Shown here: in pieces, positions 1-9,347 of the stretch | Numbering within the stretch: position 1 is the first letter of the stretch | How the letters are laid out: each line of letters opens with the position of its first letter | From: Gaiellasilicea sp963745775 | GTDB lineage: Bacteria; Actinomycetota; Thermoleophilia; Gaiellales; Gaiellaceae | Length of the DNA stretch: 64,000 nucleotides | Assembly (NCBI GenBank): GCA_963745775.1 | Contig: CAVUYY010000015.1 | Location: 62,001-126,000, forward strand | Direction of reading: 5' to 3' | Translations under genes and position numbers: made by a program | The notes under the pieces: generated by a model | What the model saw: the letters and a program-made list of their open reading frames with translations, nothing else | Databases searched by the model: none | Told to the model about the DNA's origin: nothing

Positions 1-2
1 TG

Positions 3-1880
3 CGCCGCGATCCGATCACGATCCAGACCTACGCCTGGTTCGCCCGCCACGTCGACTCGATCTCGCGGGAGGCCTACCAGCTCGTGATCTGCGACGAGGC
101 GCATACGGCTCTCGGCGAGAAGACGAGCGCGGCGATCCGGAGCTTCCCCGAGCCGATCTTCATCGGGATGACGGCCACCGAGCAGCTGATCGCGAAGCAG
201 GTCTCGGACGTCTTCCCCGCTTCCGTCGACGACCTTCCGCTCGCCGACGCCGCGCGTCGCGGCCTGATCGCCCCGCTCCGCTGCCTCCGCCTCGCGCCGG
301 CCGCGGCGATCAACTCCGTCCCGATCGTCGGCGGCGACTTCGAGGAGAGGGCGCTCGCCGCCGCGCTCGACCACCAGGCCCTGAACCAGGCCGCCGCCAG
401 CCTCTATCGGGAGCGGTTCGACTCGACGCCCGGAATCGTCTATGCAGCAGGTGTCGACCACGCCTACAACCTCGCGCAGGAGTTCCGCGCGGCCGGGCTC
501 AAGGCCGAGGCCGTCTCCGGCAAGACGCCGCCGGTGCGGCTCGCCGAGACGCTCGCCGCCTACGAGCGGGGTGAGATCAACGTCCTGATCAACGCGATGC
601 TGCTCGCCGAGGGCTGGAACTCACCGCGCGCGACGATCTGCATGCATCTCGCGCCGACCGCGTCGAAGCGCGTCTACCAGCAGCGAATCGGCCGGATCAT
701 GCGGACCCACCCGCGCAAGGAAGCCGGGATCGTCGTGGACTTCGTCGTCAAGTCGGCCACCCACTCGGATCGCGTCGTCTCGCTCCACTCCCTGCTCGAC
801 TCCGACTTCTATCGCGAGGGCGCGCGCGTGACGCCGGCGCCCCGTCGCCGGGTTCAGCGGCGCGCCCGGCGCCAGCTCTCGCCGGCGAACTGGCTCGTTC
901 CGGTGACGCCCGACGTCGCCCGCCGGCTCGCCGTGATCCAGCGCGAGTGGCAGCGGATCGACCCGAAGTTCATGGACGACGACGAGCAGCGCTACTGGGC
1001 GACGATCGCCGGCCGCCAGCTCCGCTTCGACCAGCGCGCCGAGTTCGCGAAGAAGTTCGCCGAGAGTCGGGCGTCCAAGGTCGCGCTCGAGCAGTTTCTC
1101 TCGGTTTGCGCAGCCGAGAACCCCAACCGGCGCCTGCGGATGACCGCGCTCCAGGATCGCGTCTCGATGCTCGTCGAGCGCGCCGAGTTCGACGATCTCG
1201 TCACGCTCGTGAGCCAGGCGCCGCCCTGGGAGAAGGATCGCGCGGCGGGAGTGCGGATCCTCCTGCGCGCCATCGGCGAGGGCAAGGCGAACGCGCCGGA
1301 TCAGATCCTCCAGCGCTGGACGTGGCGGCTGGCCCGAGCGACCCGCAAGATCCAGGATCGCCGGGCGAGCGCCGAGTTCCCCGAGGCGAAGCGGCTGCTC
1401 GGAGCGGTCGCCAACTCGCGCGGCCACCGGCACGAGGAGAACGTGGGCCGGCTCGTGCAGGTGGCGAAGGCGCTGCCGCTCGAGGTCGGAGCGGCGCTGC
1501 TCGCCTCGGCCGAGGGCTACACCCCGCGCGCGACCTCGGCGCTCGACCGCGCCCGCGAGGAGCTCGGCGAGACGACCGCGATTGCGAACGCGCTTGCGGA
1601 CAACCTCCCCGCGCCCAAGGCTCCGGCCCGTAAGCAGCGCCGGCGGCGGAAACGGAAGAAGAGCGGCGACGGTCAGGCCCAGCAACAGAATGGGCAGCAG
1701 AACGGAGCCGAATCGTCAGCGAACGGATCGCCCGCTGCGGCGGGTGACAGCCAGCCTTCCGACCAGCCGTCGCGATCGCGGCGACGCCGCCGTCGCAAGC
1801 CGAGCAGCGCGAGCGCATCCGGGACGGCGAACGGCGTTGCAGCGCCGTCTGCGCCCCCGGAATCCGTAACGTCCACGTAA
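3..1880 (+). CDS. Superfamily II DEAD/DEAH-box helicase, 5' truncated
   Basis: The reading frame is open from the first bases of the window, so the N-terminus with the Walker A motif lies outside it. Visible motifs are the DEAH box (VICDEAH), a motif III-like GMTAT, and the C-terminal helicase motif with LLAEGWN and QQRIGRIMR. These define an ATP-dependent nucleic-acid helicase. The last 90 residues or so form a low-complexity tail with two Arg/Lys clusters separated by a Gln/Asn/Gly stretch, which probably adds nucleic-acid affinity. The stop is 20 bases before the next gene. Whether the substrate is DNA or RNA cannot be told. Confidence 0.85.
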   Translation, partial: RRDPITIQTYAWFARHVDSISREAYQLVICDEAHTALGEKTSAAIRSFPEPIFIGMTATEQLIAKQVSDVFPASVDDLPLADAARRGLIAPLRCLRLAPAAAINSVPIVGGDFEERALAAALDHQALNQAAASLYRERFDSTPGIVYAAGVDHAYNLAQEFRAAGLKAEAVSGKTPPVRLAETLAAYERGEINVLINAMLLAEGWNSPRATICMHLAPTASKRVYQQRIGRIMRTHPRKEAGIVVDFVVKSATHSDRVVSLHSLLDSDFYREGARVTPAPRRRVQRRARRQLSPANWLVPVTPDVARRLAVIQREWQRIDPKFMDDDEQRYWATIAGRQLRFDQRAEFAKKFAESRASKVALEQFLSVCAAENPNRRLRMTALQDRVSMLVERAEFDDLVTLVSQAPPWEKDRAAGVRILLRAIGEGKANAPDQILQRWTWRLARATRKIQDRRASAEFPEAKRLLGAVANSRGHRHEENVGRLVQVAKALPLEVGAALLASAEGYTPRATSALDRAREELGETTAIANALADNLPAPKAPARKQRRRRKRKKSGDGQAQQQNGQQNGAESSANGSPAAAGDSQPSDQPSRSRRRRRRKPSSASASGTANGVAAPSAPPESVTST

Positions 1881-1900
1881 CCCGACGCGGCTACCGTTAG

Positions 1901-3539
1901 GTGCCGATGCTCGTGCTGCTGGCCATCGGTTTCGTCGCGGGGATCGTCACCGCGCTCTCTCCCTGCGTCCTACCGGTGCTCCCGATCGTGCTCGCCGGCG
2001 GCGCGACGGGCCGGCGTCCGCTCGCGATCATCGCGGGGATCGTCGTCAGCTTCACCGTCTTCACCCTCTTCGCAGCGTGGCTCCTCGACCAGATCGGCCT
2101 GCCGGATGACTTCCTCCGCAACCTGGCGATCGCGCTGCTTTTCCTCGTCTCGCTCACGTTGCTCGTGCCGCAGGTCGGCGAGCTCGTCGCCCGGCCGCTT
2201 CAGCGCCTGACCCGACGGCGCTCGGGCGACCTCGGCGGCGGCTTCCTGCTCGGCGCGAGCCTCGGGCTGGTGTTCGTCCCGTGCGCCGGACCCATTCTCG
2301 CCGCGATCACGACGATCGCCGCGACGCGCGAGATCGGAATCCAGGGAATCGGGCTCACGCTCGCCTTCGCCGTCGGCGCCGCCCTGCCGATGCTGGCGAT
2401 CGCCTTCGCGGGCCAGGGCGCTGCGGCACGGCTTCGCTCGCGCGCGCAGGCGCTTCGCATCGTCAGCGGCGTTCTCATCGCAGCGGCTGCGTTCGCAATG
2501 GCGCTCGGGCTCGACCAGGACCTGCAGCTGAAGGTGCCGAACTACGTCGAGGCGGTTCAGGAGCGGCTCGAAGGGTTCGCCGACGACGAGCTCGAGGAGC
2601 TGACGGGAGCGCGCGCGCCCGAGGTGGTCGCCGAGAACGCTACGAGCACGCTCGAGGACTACGGCCCGGCGCCGGAGTTCGCCGGCCTCGTCGGCTGGCT
2701 CAACTCGAAGCCGCTGACGCTGGCCGAGCTCCGCGGCAGGGTCGTCCTGATCGACTTCTGGACGTACTCCTGCATCAACTGCCTGCGCACGCTCCCCTAC
2801 ATCACCGAGTGGGACGAGCGCTACCGGGCGAGCGGCCTCACGATCGTCGGCGTCCACACACCGGAGTTCGCCTTCGAACGGGTGAGGACGAACGTCCGCG
2901 ACAACGCCGAGAAGCTCGGGGTCCGGTACCCGATCGCGCTCGACAACGACTTCGGGACGTGGAACGCGTGGCACAACCAGTACTGGCCGGCGAAGTACCT
3001 GATCGACCGCGCGGGGCACGTGCGCTACTACCACTTCGGCGAGGGTGACTACGACGAGTCCGAGGCCGCGATTCGCGAGCTGCTCGCGGAGCGAACCGAC
3101 GCGGATCTCCCTGCCCCGGCCGACCTCGCCGACGAGAGCCCGCACAGCCTCGTCACGCCCGAGAGCTATCTCGGATACCAGCGGCTCGACCGCTACGTGG
3201 GCACGGCGATCGCGCGAGATCGAGAGCAGGCGCTACGCCTTCGCGCCCGTGCTCGAGGACAACGAGCTGACCCTCGACGGCCGCTGGCGGGTCGAGGGGG
3301 AGCGCGCCACCGCCGGCCGCGACGCGAAGCTGCGCCTGCGCTATCGAGCGAGCGACGTCTTCCTCGTGCTCACGGGTCGCGGCTCGGTTCAGGTGCTCGT
3401 GGACGGACGCGAGGAGCGTCGCGTGCGCGTCACCGGCGATCGGCTCTACACCCTCGTCGAGCGGCCGCAGGTCGGCGAGCACCTGCTCGAGCTGCGCTTC
3501 ACGCCCGGCGTCTCGGGCTACGCCTTCACGTTCGGCTAG
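1901..3539 (+). CDS. DipZ-like cytochrome c biogenesis protein (CcdA + thioredoxin), frameshifted
   Basis: Residues 1-205 are a polytopic CcdA domain with the two reactive cysteines in SPCVLP (about 22) and VPCAGP (about 128). Residues 260-400 are an extracytoplasmic TlpA-like thioredoxin domain with a CINC redox motif (291-294). A C-terminal beta-rich domain ends at 3539. Such proteins carry reducing power across the membrane to extracytoplasmic disulfides. The C-terminal part is read in the next frame from about 3210, consistent with one extra base around 3205-3225. GTG 1901 or ATG 1907 could be the start; a TACCGT box at 1892-1897 favours ATG 1907. Confidence 0.85.
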
Positions 3540-3560
3540 CTCCGGTTAGGCTCGCGGGGA

Positions 3561-4589
3561 ATGACCGAAGCGCCCGCAGCCGATCGCTACGACCGAATGC
3601 TCTATCGGCGCTGTGGCCGCAGCGGGCTCAAGCTTCCGGCCATCTCGCTCGGGCTCTGGCACAACTTCGGCCACGTCGACGACTTCGAGACCGGGCGGGC
3701 AGTCGTTCGCCGCGCCTTCGATCTCGGAATCACGCACTTCGACCTCGCGAACAACTACGGGCCGCCCTACGGCTCTGCCGAGGAGAACTTCGGCCGGATG
3801 CTCCGCGAGGACCTGCGCCCGTACCGCGACGAGCTCGTGATCTCGACCAAGGCGGGCTACGACATGTGGCCCGGCCCCTATGGCGAGTGGGGCTCGCGCA
3901 AGTACCTGCTGGCGAGCCTCGACCAGTCGCTCGCGCGGATGGGCCTCGACTACGTCGACCTCTTCTACTCGCACCGCGTCGATCCCGAGACGCCGCTCGA
4001 GGAGACGCTGGGCGCGCTCGACACGGCCGTCCGGCAGGGGAAGGCGCTCTATGCGGGGATCTCGTCGTACTCGGCCGAGAAGACGCGCGAGGCCGCCGCG
4101 ATCATGCGGAGCCTGGGAACCCCGATCGTGATCCACCAGCCGTCCTACTCACTGCTGAACCGTTGGATCGAGCCGGAGCTGCTCGACGTGCTCGAGGCCG
4201 AGGGAATCGGCTGCATCGGCTTCTCGCCGCTCGCCCAGGGGATCTTGACCGACCGCTACCTCGACGGGATTCCGCGAGGATCTCGTGCGGACACGAAGGG
4301 AAGCGCGCTCTCGCCGAGCCAGCTGACCGACGAGACCCTCACAAAGGTGCGCGCCCTGAACGAGATCGCTCGCGATCGAGGGCAGACGCTGGCTCAGCTC
4401 GCGCTCGCCTGGACGCTCCGCGACTCCCGGATGACCTCGACGCTCGTCGGCGCGAGCAGCGTCGAGCAGCTCGAGGCAAACGTGGGCGCGCTCGAGCAGC
4501 TCGACTTCACCGAGGCGGAGCTCGCCGAGATCGACCGGCATGCGACCGAGAGCGAGCTCAATCTCTGGGCGGCTTCGAGCGCGACCTGA
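3561..4589 (+). CDS. Aldo/keto reductase, YghZ/GSP69-like
   Basis: A 342-residue NADPH-dependent oxidoreductase of the AKR TIM-barrel family. It keeps the tetrad context: FDLANNYG (Asp and Tyr), ISTKAGY (Lys) and FYSHRVD (His). The insertion MWPGPYGEWGSRKYL after the Lys is typical of the YghZ/L-glyceraldehyde-3-phosphate reductase branch, so reduction of small aldehydes is likely; the physiological substrate is not known. It starts at ATG 3561, 8 nt after a TAGGCT box (3547-3552), and ends 3 bases before the convergent PAC2 gene. Confidence 0.88.
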   Translation: MTEAPAADRYDRMLYRRCGRSGLKLPAISLGLWHNFGHVDDFETGRAVVRRAFDLGITHFDLANNYGPPYGSAEENFGRMLREDLRPYRDELVISTKAGYDMWPGPYGEWGSRKYLLASLDQSLARMGLDYVDLFYSHRVDPETPLEETLGALDTAVRQGKALYAGISSYSAEKTREAAAIMRSLGTPIVIHQPSYSLLNRWIEPELLDVLEAEGIGCIGFSPLAQGILTDRYLDGIPRGSRADTKGSALSPSQLTDETLTKVRALNEIARDRGQTLAQLALAWTLRDSRMTSTLVGASSVEQLEANVGALEQLDFTEAELAEIDRHATESELNLWAASSAT

Positions 4590-4592
4590 GGA

Positions 4593-5492
4593 CTACTGGT
4601 CGCGCGCGGCGGCGTCGTCGTCCGACTCCTCGTCGCGCTCGCGGAGGAAACGCGTGAGCTCGGCGGCGAGCGAGTCGCCCGAGGGCAGGTCCTCGTGCTC
4701 CTCGAGGTCGAGCTCGTCCGTTCGCCGCTCGAGCTCCTCCACGTAGGCGGATGTCTCGGCATCCGAGGAGACCGCTTCGGTCACCTGCTCCGAGTACGTC
4801 TCCTCCGCCTCCGCGAGCTCGGCAGTATCGATCGGGACGTCGAGCAGCGCTCCCAGCCGGTCGCAGAGCGCCCGCGCGGCCCTCGGGCTCGGGGCGAGCG
4901 AGACGTAGTGCGGCACTGCCGCCCAGAGGCTCGCCGCGGGAATCCCAGCATCGCGGCAGGCATCCTGGAGCACGCCGACGATCCCGGTCGGCCCCTCGTA
5001 GCGCGAATGCTGGAGCCCGAGGCTCTCCACGAGCGACGGATCGCTCGCGGCGCCAGTCACCGGCGCCGCTCGCGTGTGCGGAACGTCGGCCAGGAGCGAG
5101 CCGAGTGTCACGACGAGCTCGACGCCGTAGTCGCGGGCCAGCTCGATCACGAGCCCGGAGAACGTGCGCCAGCGGAGGCTCGGCTCGACTCCGAGCATGA
5201 GGATCACGTCCCGCTCGGTCTCGGGAATCCGCGCGTGGTAGAAGGCATTCTCGGGCCAGTCGATCGTCCTCGTCAGACCCTCGTCGAGGGACACGTGCGG
5301 GCGATTGGACTGGAAGTCGACGAAGCCCTCGGGGTCGATCTCGGCGAAGCGCTCGGCCTCCCAGATCCGCGCGAGATAGCCGCCGGCGAGCGTCGCGCCC
5401 TGGCCGCCGTCGTTCCAGCCGCGGAAGGCCGCGACGAGCACGGGGCTCGTCAGTTGCGGACGCGCCGCGGTCCGTAGCTCCTCGCTCGCCAT
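4593..5492 (-). CDS. PAC2 family protein (proteasome assembly chaperone-like)
   Basis: A 299-residue protein matching the actinobacterial PAC2 family: an N-terminal FRGWNDGGQ segment, the central GVEPSLRWRTF region and a C-terminal EETYSEQV stretch, followed by an acidic, charged tail. The family shares a fold with eukaryotic proteasome assembly chaperones, but the bacterial role is unsettled; actinobacterial proteasomes make the link plausible. The start codon follows a TAGACT box (5499-5504) by 6 nt, so the mRNA is probably leaderless. That box overlaps the stop codon of the upstream ctaA gene. Confidence 0.85.
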   Translation of the reverse strand: MASEELRTAARPQLTSPVLVAAFRGWNDGGQGATLAGGYLARIWEAERFAEIDPEGFVDFQSNRPHVSLDEGLTRTIDWPENAFYHARIPETERDVILMLGVEPSLRWRTFSGLVIELARDYGVELVVTLGSLLADVPHTRAAPVTGAASDPSLVESLGLQHSRYEGPTGIVGVLQDACRDAGIPAASLWAAVPHYVSLAPSPRAARALCDRLGALLDVPIDTAELAEAEETYSEQVTEAVSSDAETSAYVEELERRTDELDLEEHEDLPSGDSLAAELTRFLRERDEESDDDAAARDQ

Positions 5493-5498
5493 CGGGAA

Positions 5499-5504
5499 AG
5501 TCTA
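5499..5504 (-). promoter_or_regulatory. -10 box of a leaderless promoter for the PAC2 gene
   Basis: Read on the minus strand the bases are TAGACT, six nt before the ATG at 5492. A TSS 6-7 nt after the box would fall on the start codon. It overlaps the TAG stop of the upstream gene. Confidence 0.5.
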
Positions 5505-6425
5505 GTGCCGCACGAGCGGAGCGGGCGTCCGCCAGAGAGCTGTCGCCAGCCCAACCGTCCAGGCCCAGACGGCCGCCGCCAACCCCACGTGGACGAGCAC
5601 GAGCCACCACGGGAGCTGATTCCGGTACTGGATCTCGCCGACGCCCATCTGCAGCAGGAGGAGCGCAAGCAACACCGCCGTCGCCTGGAAGAGCCCCGGC
5701 ACCCGCCGACGTTCGCGCACGACCCAGACGACGAGAAGGAGGAACGAGATTCCGAAGGCGGCGGTCGCGCGAACGTGCCACCAGACGGCGTCGAGAAGGT
5801 TCCAGAACCGGTCGATCTCGGCGCTGTCGCCCGGATGAGGACCGGCGGCCGTCGAGAGCGTTCCCGTCACGACGAGGATCCCGCAGGCGACGACGAGCAC
5901 GAGCGCCGTCACGCGCAGCCACGGCGGAGTCGGGGAGTCGACGCGCCCTCGCGCGTTGCCCCAGGCCTCCACGGCAAGCGCGACGGCACCCGCGAGCACG
6001 AGGAGAGCAAGCAGGAAGTGCGTCCCCACCATCAGCGGATGCAGGTCGAGCCTGATCGTCAGCAGGCCGAGCGGCGCCTGCGCAATCGTGCCCAGGAAGA
6101 CTCCAGCCGCGATCCACGTGGCGCCGCGCGCGAGTCCCGGGGTTCGAGGAGCGGCAATCCACGCGGCGAGGCTGAGCAGGATCGGCGCGAGCGCGACGAC
6201 GCGGTTGCCGAACTCGATCGTCGAGTGCTCGCCGACGGCGGGGAAGAAAGCGCCTTCCTGGCAGCCCGGCCAGGACTCGCAGGCGAGCCCGGAGCCCGTC
6301 AGCCGGACGAGCGCGCCGGTGACCACGATCACGTAGAGCGAGATCGCCGACGCCAGCGCGAGCTGCAGGTAGCGCTCCGGCGAGATCGCGCGCGACCGGC
6401 TGCGGGCGACCGCCGTGTCGTCCAT
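5502..6425 (-). CDS. ctaA: Heme A synthase, COX15/CtaA family
   Basis: An integral membrane protein of about 307 residues with eight hydrophobic segments. It carries the CtaA hallmarks: TGALVRLTGSGLAC in the first helix region with the downstream CESWPGC cysteines, EFGNRVVA with a heme-ligand-type Glu/His pattern, an HFLLAL segment and WWHVRAT in the second half. It converts heme O to heme A for cytochrome c oxidase. The ATG at 6425 overlaps the selD stop (TGATG), so the two genes are probably translationally coupled. An upstream in-frame start at 6461 would extend it into selD and is less likely. Confidence 0.88.
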   Translation of the reverse strand: MDDTAVARSRSRAISPERYLQLALASAISLYVIVVTGALVRLTGSGLACESWPGCQEGAFFPAVGEHSTIEFGNRVVALAPILLSLAAWIAAPRTPGLARGATWIAAGVFLGTIAQAPLGLLTIRLDLHPLMVGTHFLLALLVLAGAVALAVEAWGNARGRVDSPTPPWLRVTALVLVVACGILVVTGTLSTAAGPHPGDSAEIDRFWNLLDAVWWHVRATAAFGISFLLLVVWVVRERRRVPGLFQATAVLLALLLLQMGVGEIQYRNQLPWWLVLVHVGLAAAVWAWTVGLATALWRTPAPLVRH

Positions 6426-7447
6426 CAGGCGAGGACCACGCCGGAACCGGCCTCGACGCAACCGACGCGGGCGAGGAAGAGCTCACGCGCGGCGAACGAT
6501 GCGGTCAGCACCGCGGCCTTATCGGTGGGCACGGAGACGAGGAGCCCGCCCGCCGTCTGCGGGTCGTACGCGAGCGCCAGCAGCTCGTCCGTCGTGCTTG
6601 CGTCCACCGCTCCGCCCGCGAAGTCGCGGTTCCTCCGGTCGCCGCCCGTCCGCACGCCCTCCCGCGCGAGCTCGAGCGCCCCGGGCAGCACGGGCAGCGC
6701 CGCTGCGTCCAGAACGACCCGAACCGCGCTGCGCTCGGCGAGCTCGTGGGCGTGGCCGAGCAGCCCGAAGCCGGTCACGTCGGTGACGGCGGTCGGTTCG
6801 AAGGGCCGCAGCGCGTCGGCGACCTCCCGGGCGAGCTCTGTCATCTGGGCGCTCGCCCGCGCGAGCCCTTCCTCGTGCCGCCTCCCCTCGCGGGCCGCGT
6901 GGAGCAGGAGACCCGTTCCGAGCGGTTTCGTCAGGAACAGGACGTCGCCGGGACGGGCGCCGCTCTTCGTCCAGATGCCGTCAGGATGAACGGTTCCGAC
7001 GACGGCGAGACCGTACTTCGGCTCCTCGTCGCGCAGGGTGTGCCCGCCCGCGAGGATTCCGCCGGCGGCCGCGACCTGATCGGCTGCGGCGGCGAAGATC
7101 GCCGCGATCGTGTCGTTCGGGAGGCTCTCCGGAAACGCGGCGATCGAGAGTGCGAGCAGCGGCACGCCGCCCATCGCGAAGACGTCGTTCAGCGCGTTCG
7201 TCGCGGCGATCCTGCCGTAGAGAGCCGGGTCGTCGACGAGAGGGGGAAAGAAATCGACGGTGAAGACGAGCGCCCGGTCCGCGTCGAGCCGGTAGACCGC
7301 GGCATCGTCGGACGGAGCCAGGCCGACGAGCAGGTTCTCGGCGTCGGCCGGCACGAGCCCCTGCACAAGCTCCTCGAGCCGAGCGGCCGAGAACTTGGCG
7401 GCGCAGCCCCCGCTCTTCGCGAGGTCGGTCAGCCTGACGGCGCTCAT
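6425..7447 (-). CDS. selD: Selenide, water dikinase (Cys form)
   Basis: A 340-residue selenophosphate synthetase. The N-terminal loop reads SGGCAAK, with Cys15 where many homologues have Cys or Sec, and the conserved Lys18. GLAPSDDAAVYR (ATP/Mg binding), ATNALNDVFAMGG and GGHTLRDEEPKYGLAVVG follow in the usual order. It makes selenophosphate for Sec-tRNA, selenouridine or a labile Se cofactor. No other sel gene occurs in the window, so its use here is unknown. It is transcribed with ctaA. A TAAGGT box (7455-7460) lies 7 nt before ATG. Confidence 0.93.
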   Translation of the reverse strand: MSAVRLTDLAKSGGCAAKFSAARLEELVQGLVPADAENLLVGLAPSDDAAVYRLDADRALVFTVDFFPPLVDDPALYGRIAATNALNDVFAMGGVPLLALSIAAFPESLPNDTIAAIFAAAADQVAAAGGILAGGHTLRDEEPKYGLAVVGTVHPDGIWTKSGARPGDVLFLTKPLGTGLLLHAAREGRRHEEGLARASAQMTELAREVADALRPFEPTAVTDVTGFGLLGHAHELAERSAVRVVLDAAALPVLPGALELAREGVRTGGDRRNRDFAGGAVDASTTDELLALAYDPQTAGGLLVSVPTDKAAVLTASFAARELFLARVGCVEAGSGVVLA

Positions 7448-7454
7448 GGCCCAA

Positions 7455-7460
7455 ACCTTA
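7455..7460 (-). promoter_or_regulatory. -10 box of a leaderless promoter for selD
   Basis: Minus-strand TAAGGT is seven nt before the selD ATG (7447). Spacing and sequence match the other start-proximal TANNNT boxes in this window. Confidence 0.5.
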
Positions 7461-7580
7461 TGCCCAGGAAATGCGACGACCGGGAGGGCACCCGGTCGTC
7501 GCGCTCAGGGGGAGGAGGTACTGCCGCTCCGTTCGCCGCCGGGCCGGCCGCTCCTGCTGCCGGTCTGAGATAGTCGACCC

Positions 7581-8270
7581 ATGCCGTCCGCCCTCGTCAC
7601 AGGAGGCTCGTCCGGAATCGGGCTCGCGATCGCGCGCATGCTCGCCGAGGAGGGCTACGGGTTGACGCTCGCCTCGCGCACCGCCGACAAGGTCGAGGCG
7701 GCGGCGGGCGAGCTCGACGCGCTGGCAGTGGCCGCGGACGTCTCGAAGCCGGAGGACTGCGAGCGCGTCGTCGCCGAGCACGTGACGCGGCACGGCGGCC
7801 TCGACGTGCTCGTCAACTCGGCGGGAATCGGCATCGCAGGCCGGGTCGAGGATGCGCAGCTCAAGCACATCGACCGGCAGCTCAACATCAACCTCCGCGG
7901 GCTCGTGCTCGTCACCCAAGCTGCGATTCCCCACCTCCGCGCGTCCAAGGGCTGGGTAATCAATCTCGCCTCGATCGCCGGCACGGTGGCCGTCCCGATC
8001 CTCCCGATCTACGCAGCCTCCAAGGCCGCTGTGATCTCGCTCACGAAGTCGCTCAATGCCGACCTGGACGACGACGGGGTTCGCTCGATCGCGATCTGCC
8101 CAGGGTTCGTGGACACGCCGATGGCGGAGTTCGCCGGCCTCTCGGGCGACGAGATGATCCAGCCGGAGGACTGCGCCGAGGTCGTGCGCATGTGCCTCAG
8201 GCTGAGTCCGAGAGCACGCGTTCCGCAGGTCGTGATCGAGCGCGTGGGCGCGAGCGGCGGGGCCGGCTAG
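7581..8270 (+). CDS. Short-chain dehydrogenase/reductase
   Basis: A 229-residue classical SDR. It shows the Rossmann TGGSSGIG motif near the N-terminus, the NSAG motif, a catalytic Ser in NLASIAG and the YAASK active-site pair. Cofactor preference and substrate cannot be assigned. It stands alone on the plus strand between selD (divergent) and a minus-strand lipoprotein gene that converges on it 11 bases downstream. GATAGT six nt before the ATG may be a start-proximal -10. Confidence 0.88.
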   Translation: MPSALVTGGSSGIGLAIARMLAEEGYGLTLASRTADKVEAAAGELDALAVAADVSKPEDCERVVAEHVTRHGGLDVLVNSAGIGIAGRVEDAQLKHIDRQLNINLRGLVLVTQAAIPHLRASKGWVINLASIAGTVAVPILPIYAASKAAVISLTKSLNADLDDDGVRSIAICPGFVDTPMAEFAGLSGDEMIQPEDCAEVVRMCLRLSPRARVPQVVIERVGASGGAG

Positions 8271-8281
8271 CCCGTCCCCTG

Positions 8282-9194
8282 CTAGCGCTGCAGCTCGCGC
8301 TCGACCGCAGCGGTGAGCTCTCGTACCGAGAACGTACCCTCGAACCGCTCCTTGACGAGCCCGTCGGCGCCGACCAGGAACGCGAACGGCTCGGAGGGAA
8401 GCTTCCACTCGTTCACCCAGCGGTTCGTCCCCTTGGTCGGATCGTTGTCCTCGAAGATCTCGACGTGGATGAACCGGATCTCGGTGTCCGCGAACCGCTT
8501 TCGCACGGCTCCCACCACATCGACCACCGGCCCGCAGGTCCCTGGTGGTGCAGAACTGCGGAGTCGCGAACGCGACGACGAACGGCGCCTTTTCCCTCAG
8601 CGCCTCGGCGACCGACACACGGAGCAGCTCGCGATCGGGCGGCTTCTGGGTCGAGAGAGCATCAAGGTCGCCGCCCGTGCTGGCAAGCGTAGGCGTCTCG
8701 GACGCGATAGCCCGGTCGCCGATGTTCGGCGCCTTGCTCCGTTCCGCGACCACGACGTTTCCGAGCGCCTGGATCTTCCGTCCACCGATCGGTTCCGCGA
8801 GGATCCAGTACTTGCCAGGCTCCGGAATCTCGAGCCGGGTGACGAAGATCGCACCGGCGTCCGCCTCGTCCGACCCCTCGATCCCGATCGGCTCCGAGGT
8901 CGCAGTCGTCTCGAGGAACGGCTTCCGATCCAGCCCGCGAGCGAGCCAGACGCGTGCCTTCGGCCGGGTCACGACCTGTCCCTGACTACCAACTACGAGG
9001 AACGAGAACCGCACGGAACCCGGCTCGAAGTCGGACGTTCCAGGAACGACCGCGACGTCTTCGCCGGGCGCACGCCAGAGCGCTTCGAGCGAACCTGGCG
9101 AAGGTTCCTCCACCGCTTCGGTGGAGGAGCCACCGCACCCGGTGGCGAGGAGGAAGAGAGCGAGGACGAGGGGGATGACGGCCGGGCGTGGCAC
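8282..9194 (-). CDS. Thioredoxin-like (TlpA-type) lipoprotein, frameshifted
   Basis: The protein begins with a lipoprotein signal (VIPLVLALFLLATGC, then GGSS), so it is probably anchored outside the membrane. A beta-rich N-terminal half is followed by a thioredoxin-like half. The redox motif FCTTR-TCGPV (two Cys four residues apart, then Gly-Pro) is recovered only by skipping one base near 8540: the upstream part ends ATPQFCTT and the downstream part begins CGPVVDVVG in the adjacent frame. The shift sits on a GGG run, suggesting a one-base sequence error. A role in extracytoplasmic thiol exchange, possibly with DipZ, is inferred. Confidence 0.75.
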
Positions 9195-9200
9195 GCGGCG

Positions 9201-9206
9201 AGTCTA
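9201..9206 (-). promoter_or_regulatory. -10 box of a leaderless promoter for the thioredoxin-like lipoprotein
   Basis: Minus-strand TAGACT is six nt before GTG 9194. It lies between the small exported peptide gene and the lipoprotein gene, suggesting the lipoprotein has its own promoter. Confidence 0.5.
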
Positions 9207-9222
9207 GCCGCGGCCTACACCC

Positions 9223-9327
9223 TTAATTGCCGTCTTGCCAGCCTCGGAGGATCGGACCGAGCCAGCCGCCGCAGACGGCGAGAAGGACGGGAGCCGAGAG
9301 CAGCAGGGAGAGAAGCCGCGTCTTCAT
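9223..9327 (-). CDS. 34-residue exported peptide, candidate signalling peptide of the upstream XRE-TPR regulator
   Basis: This small gene starts at ATG 9327, 20 nt after the TAA of the XRE-TPR regulator. It has a strong AGGAGG ribosome binding site (9335-9340) with ideal 7-nt spacing, which is unusual in a window where many genes lack a leader. The peptide has a basic start (MKTR), a hydrophobic core (LLSLLLSAPVLLAV), then Cys and a short tail ending GWLGPILRGWQDGN with two Trp. That is a signal peptide plus a roughly 15-residue releasable tail. Codon third positions are GC-rich like those of real genes here. It could instead be a tiny lipoprotein or a membrane toxin. No homologue is known to me. 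Confidence 0.6.
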   Translation of the reverse strand: MKTRLLSLLLSAPVLLAVCGGWLGPILRGWQDGN

Positions 9328-9347
9328 CTTTGAGCCTCCTTTCTTCC

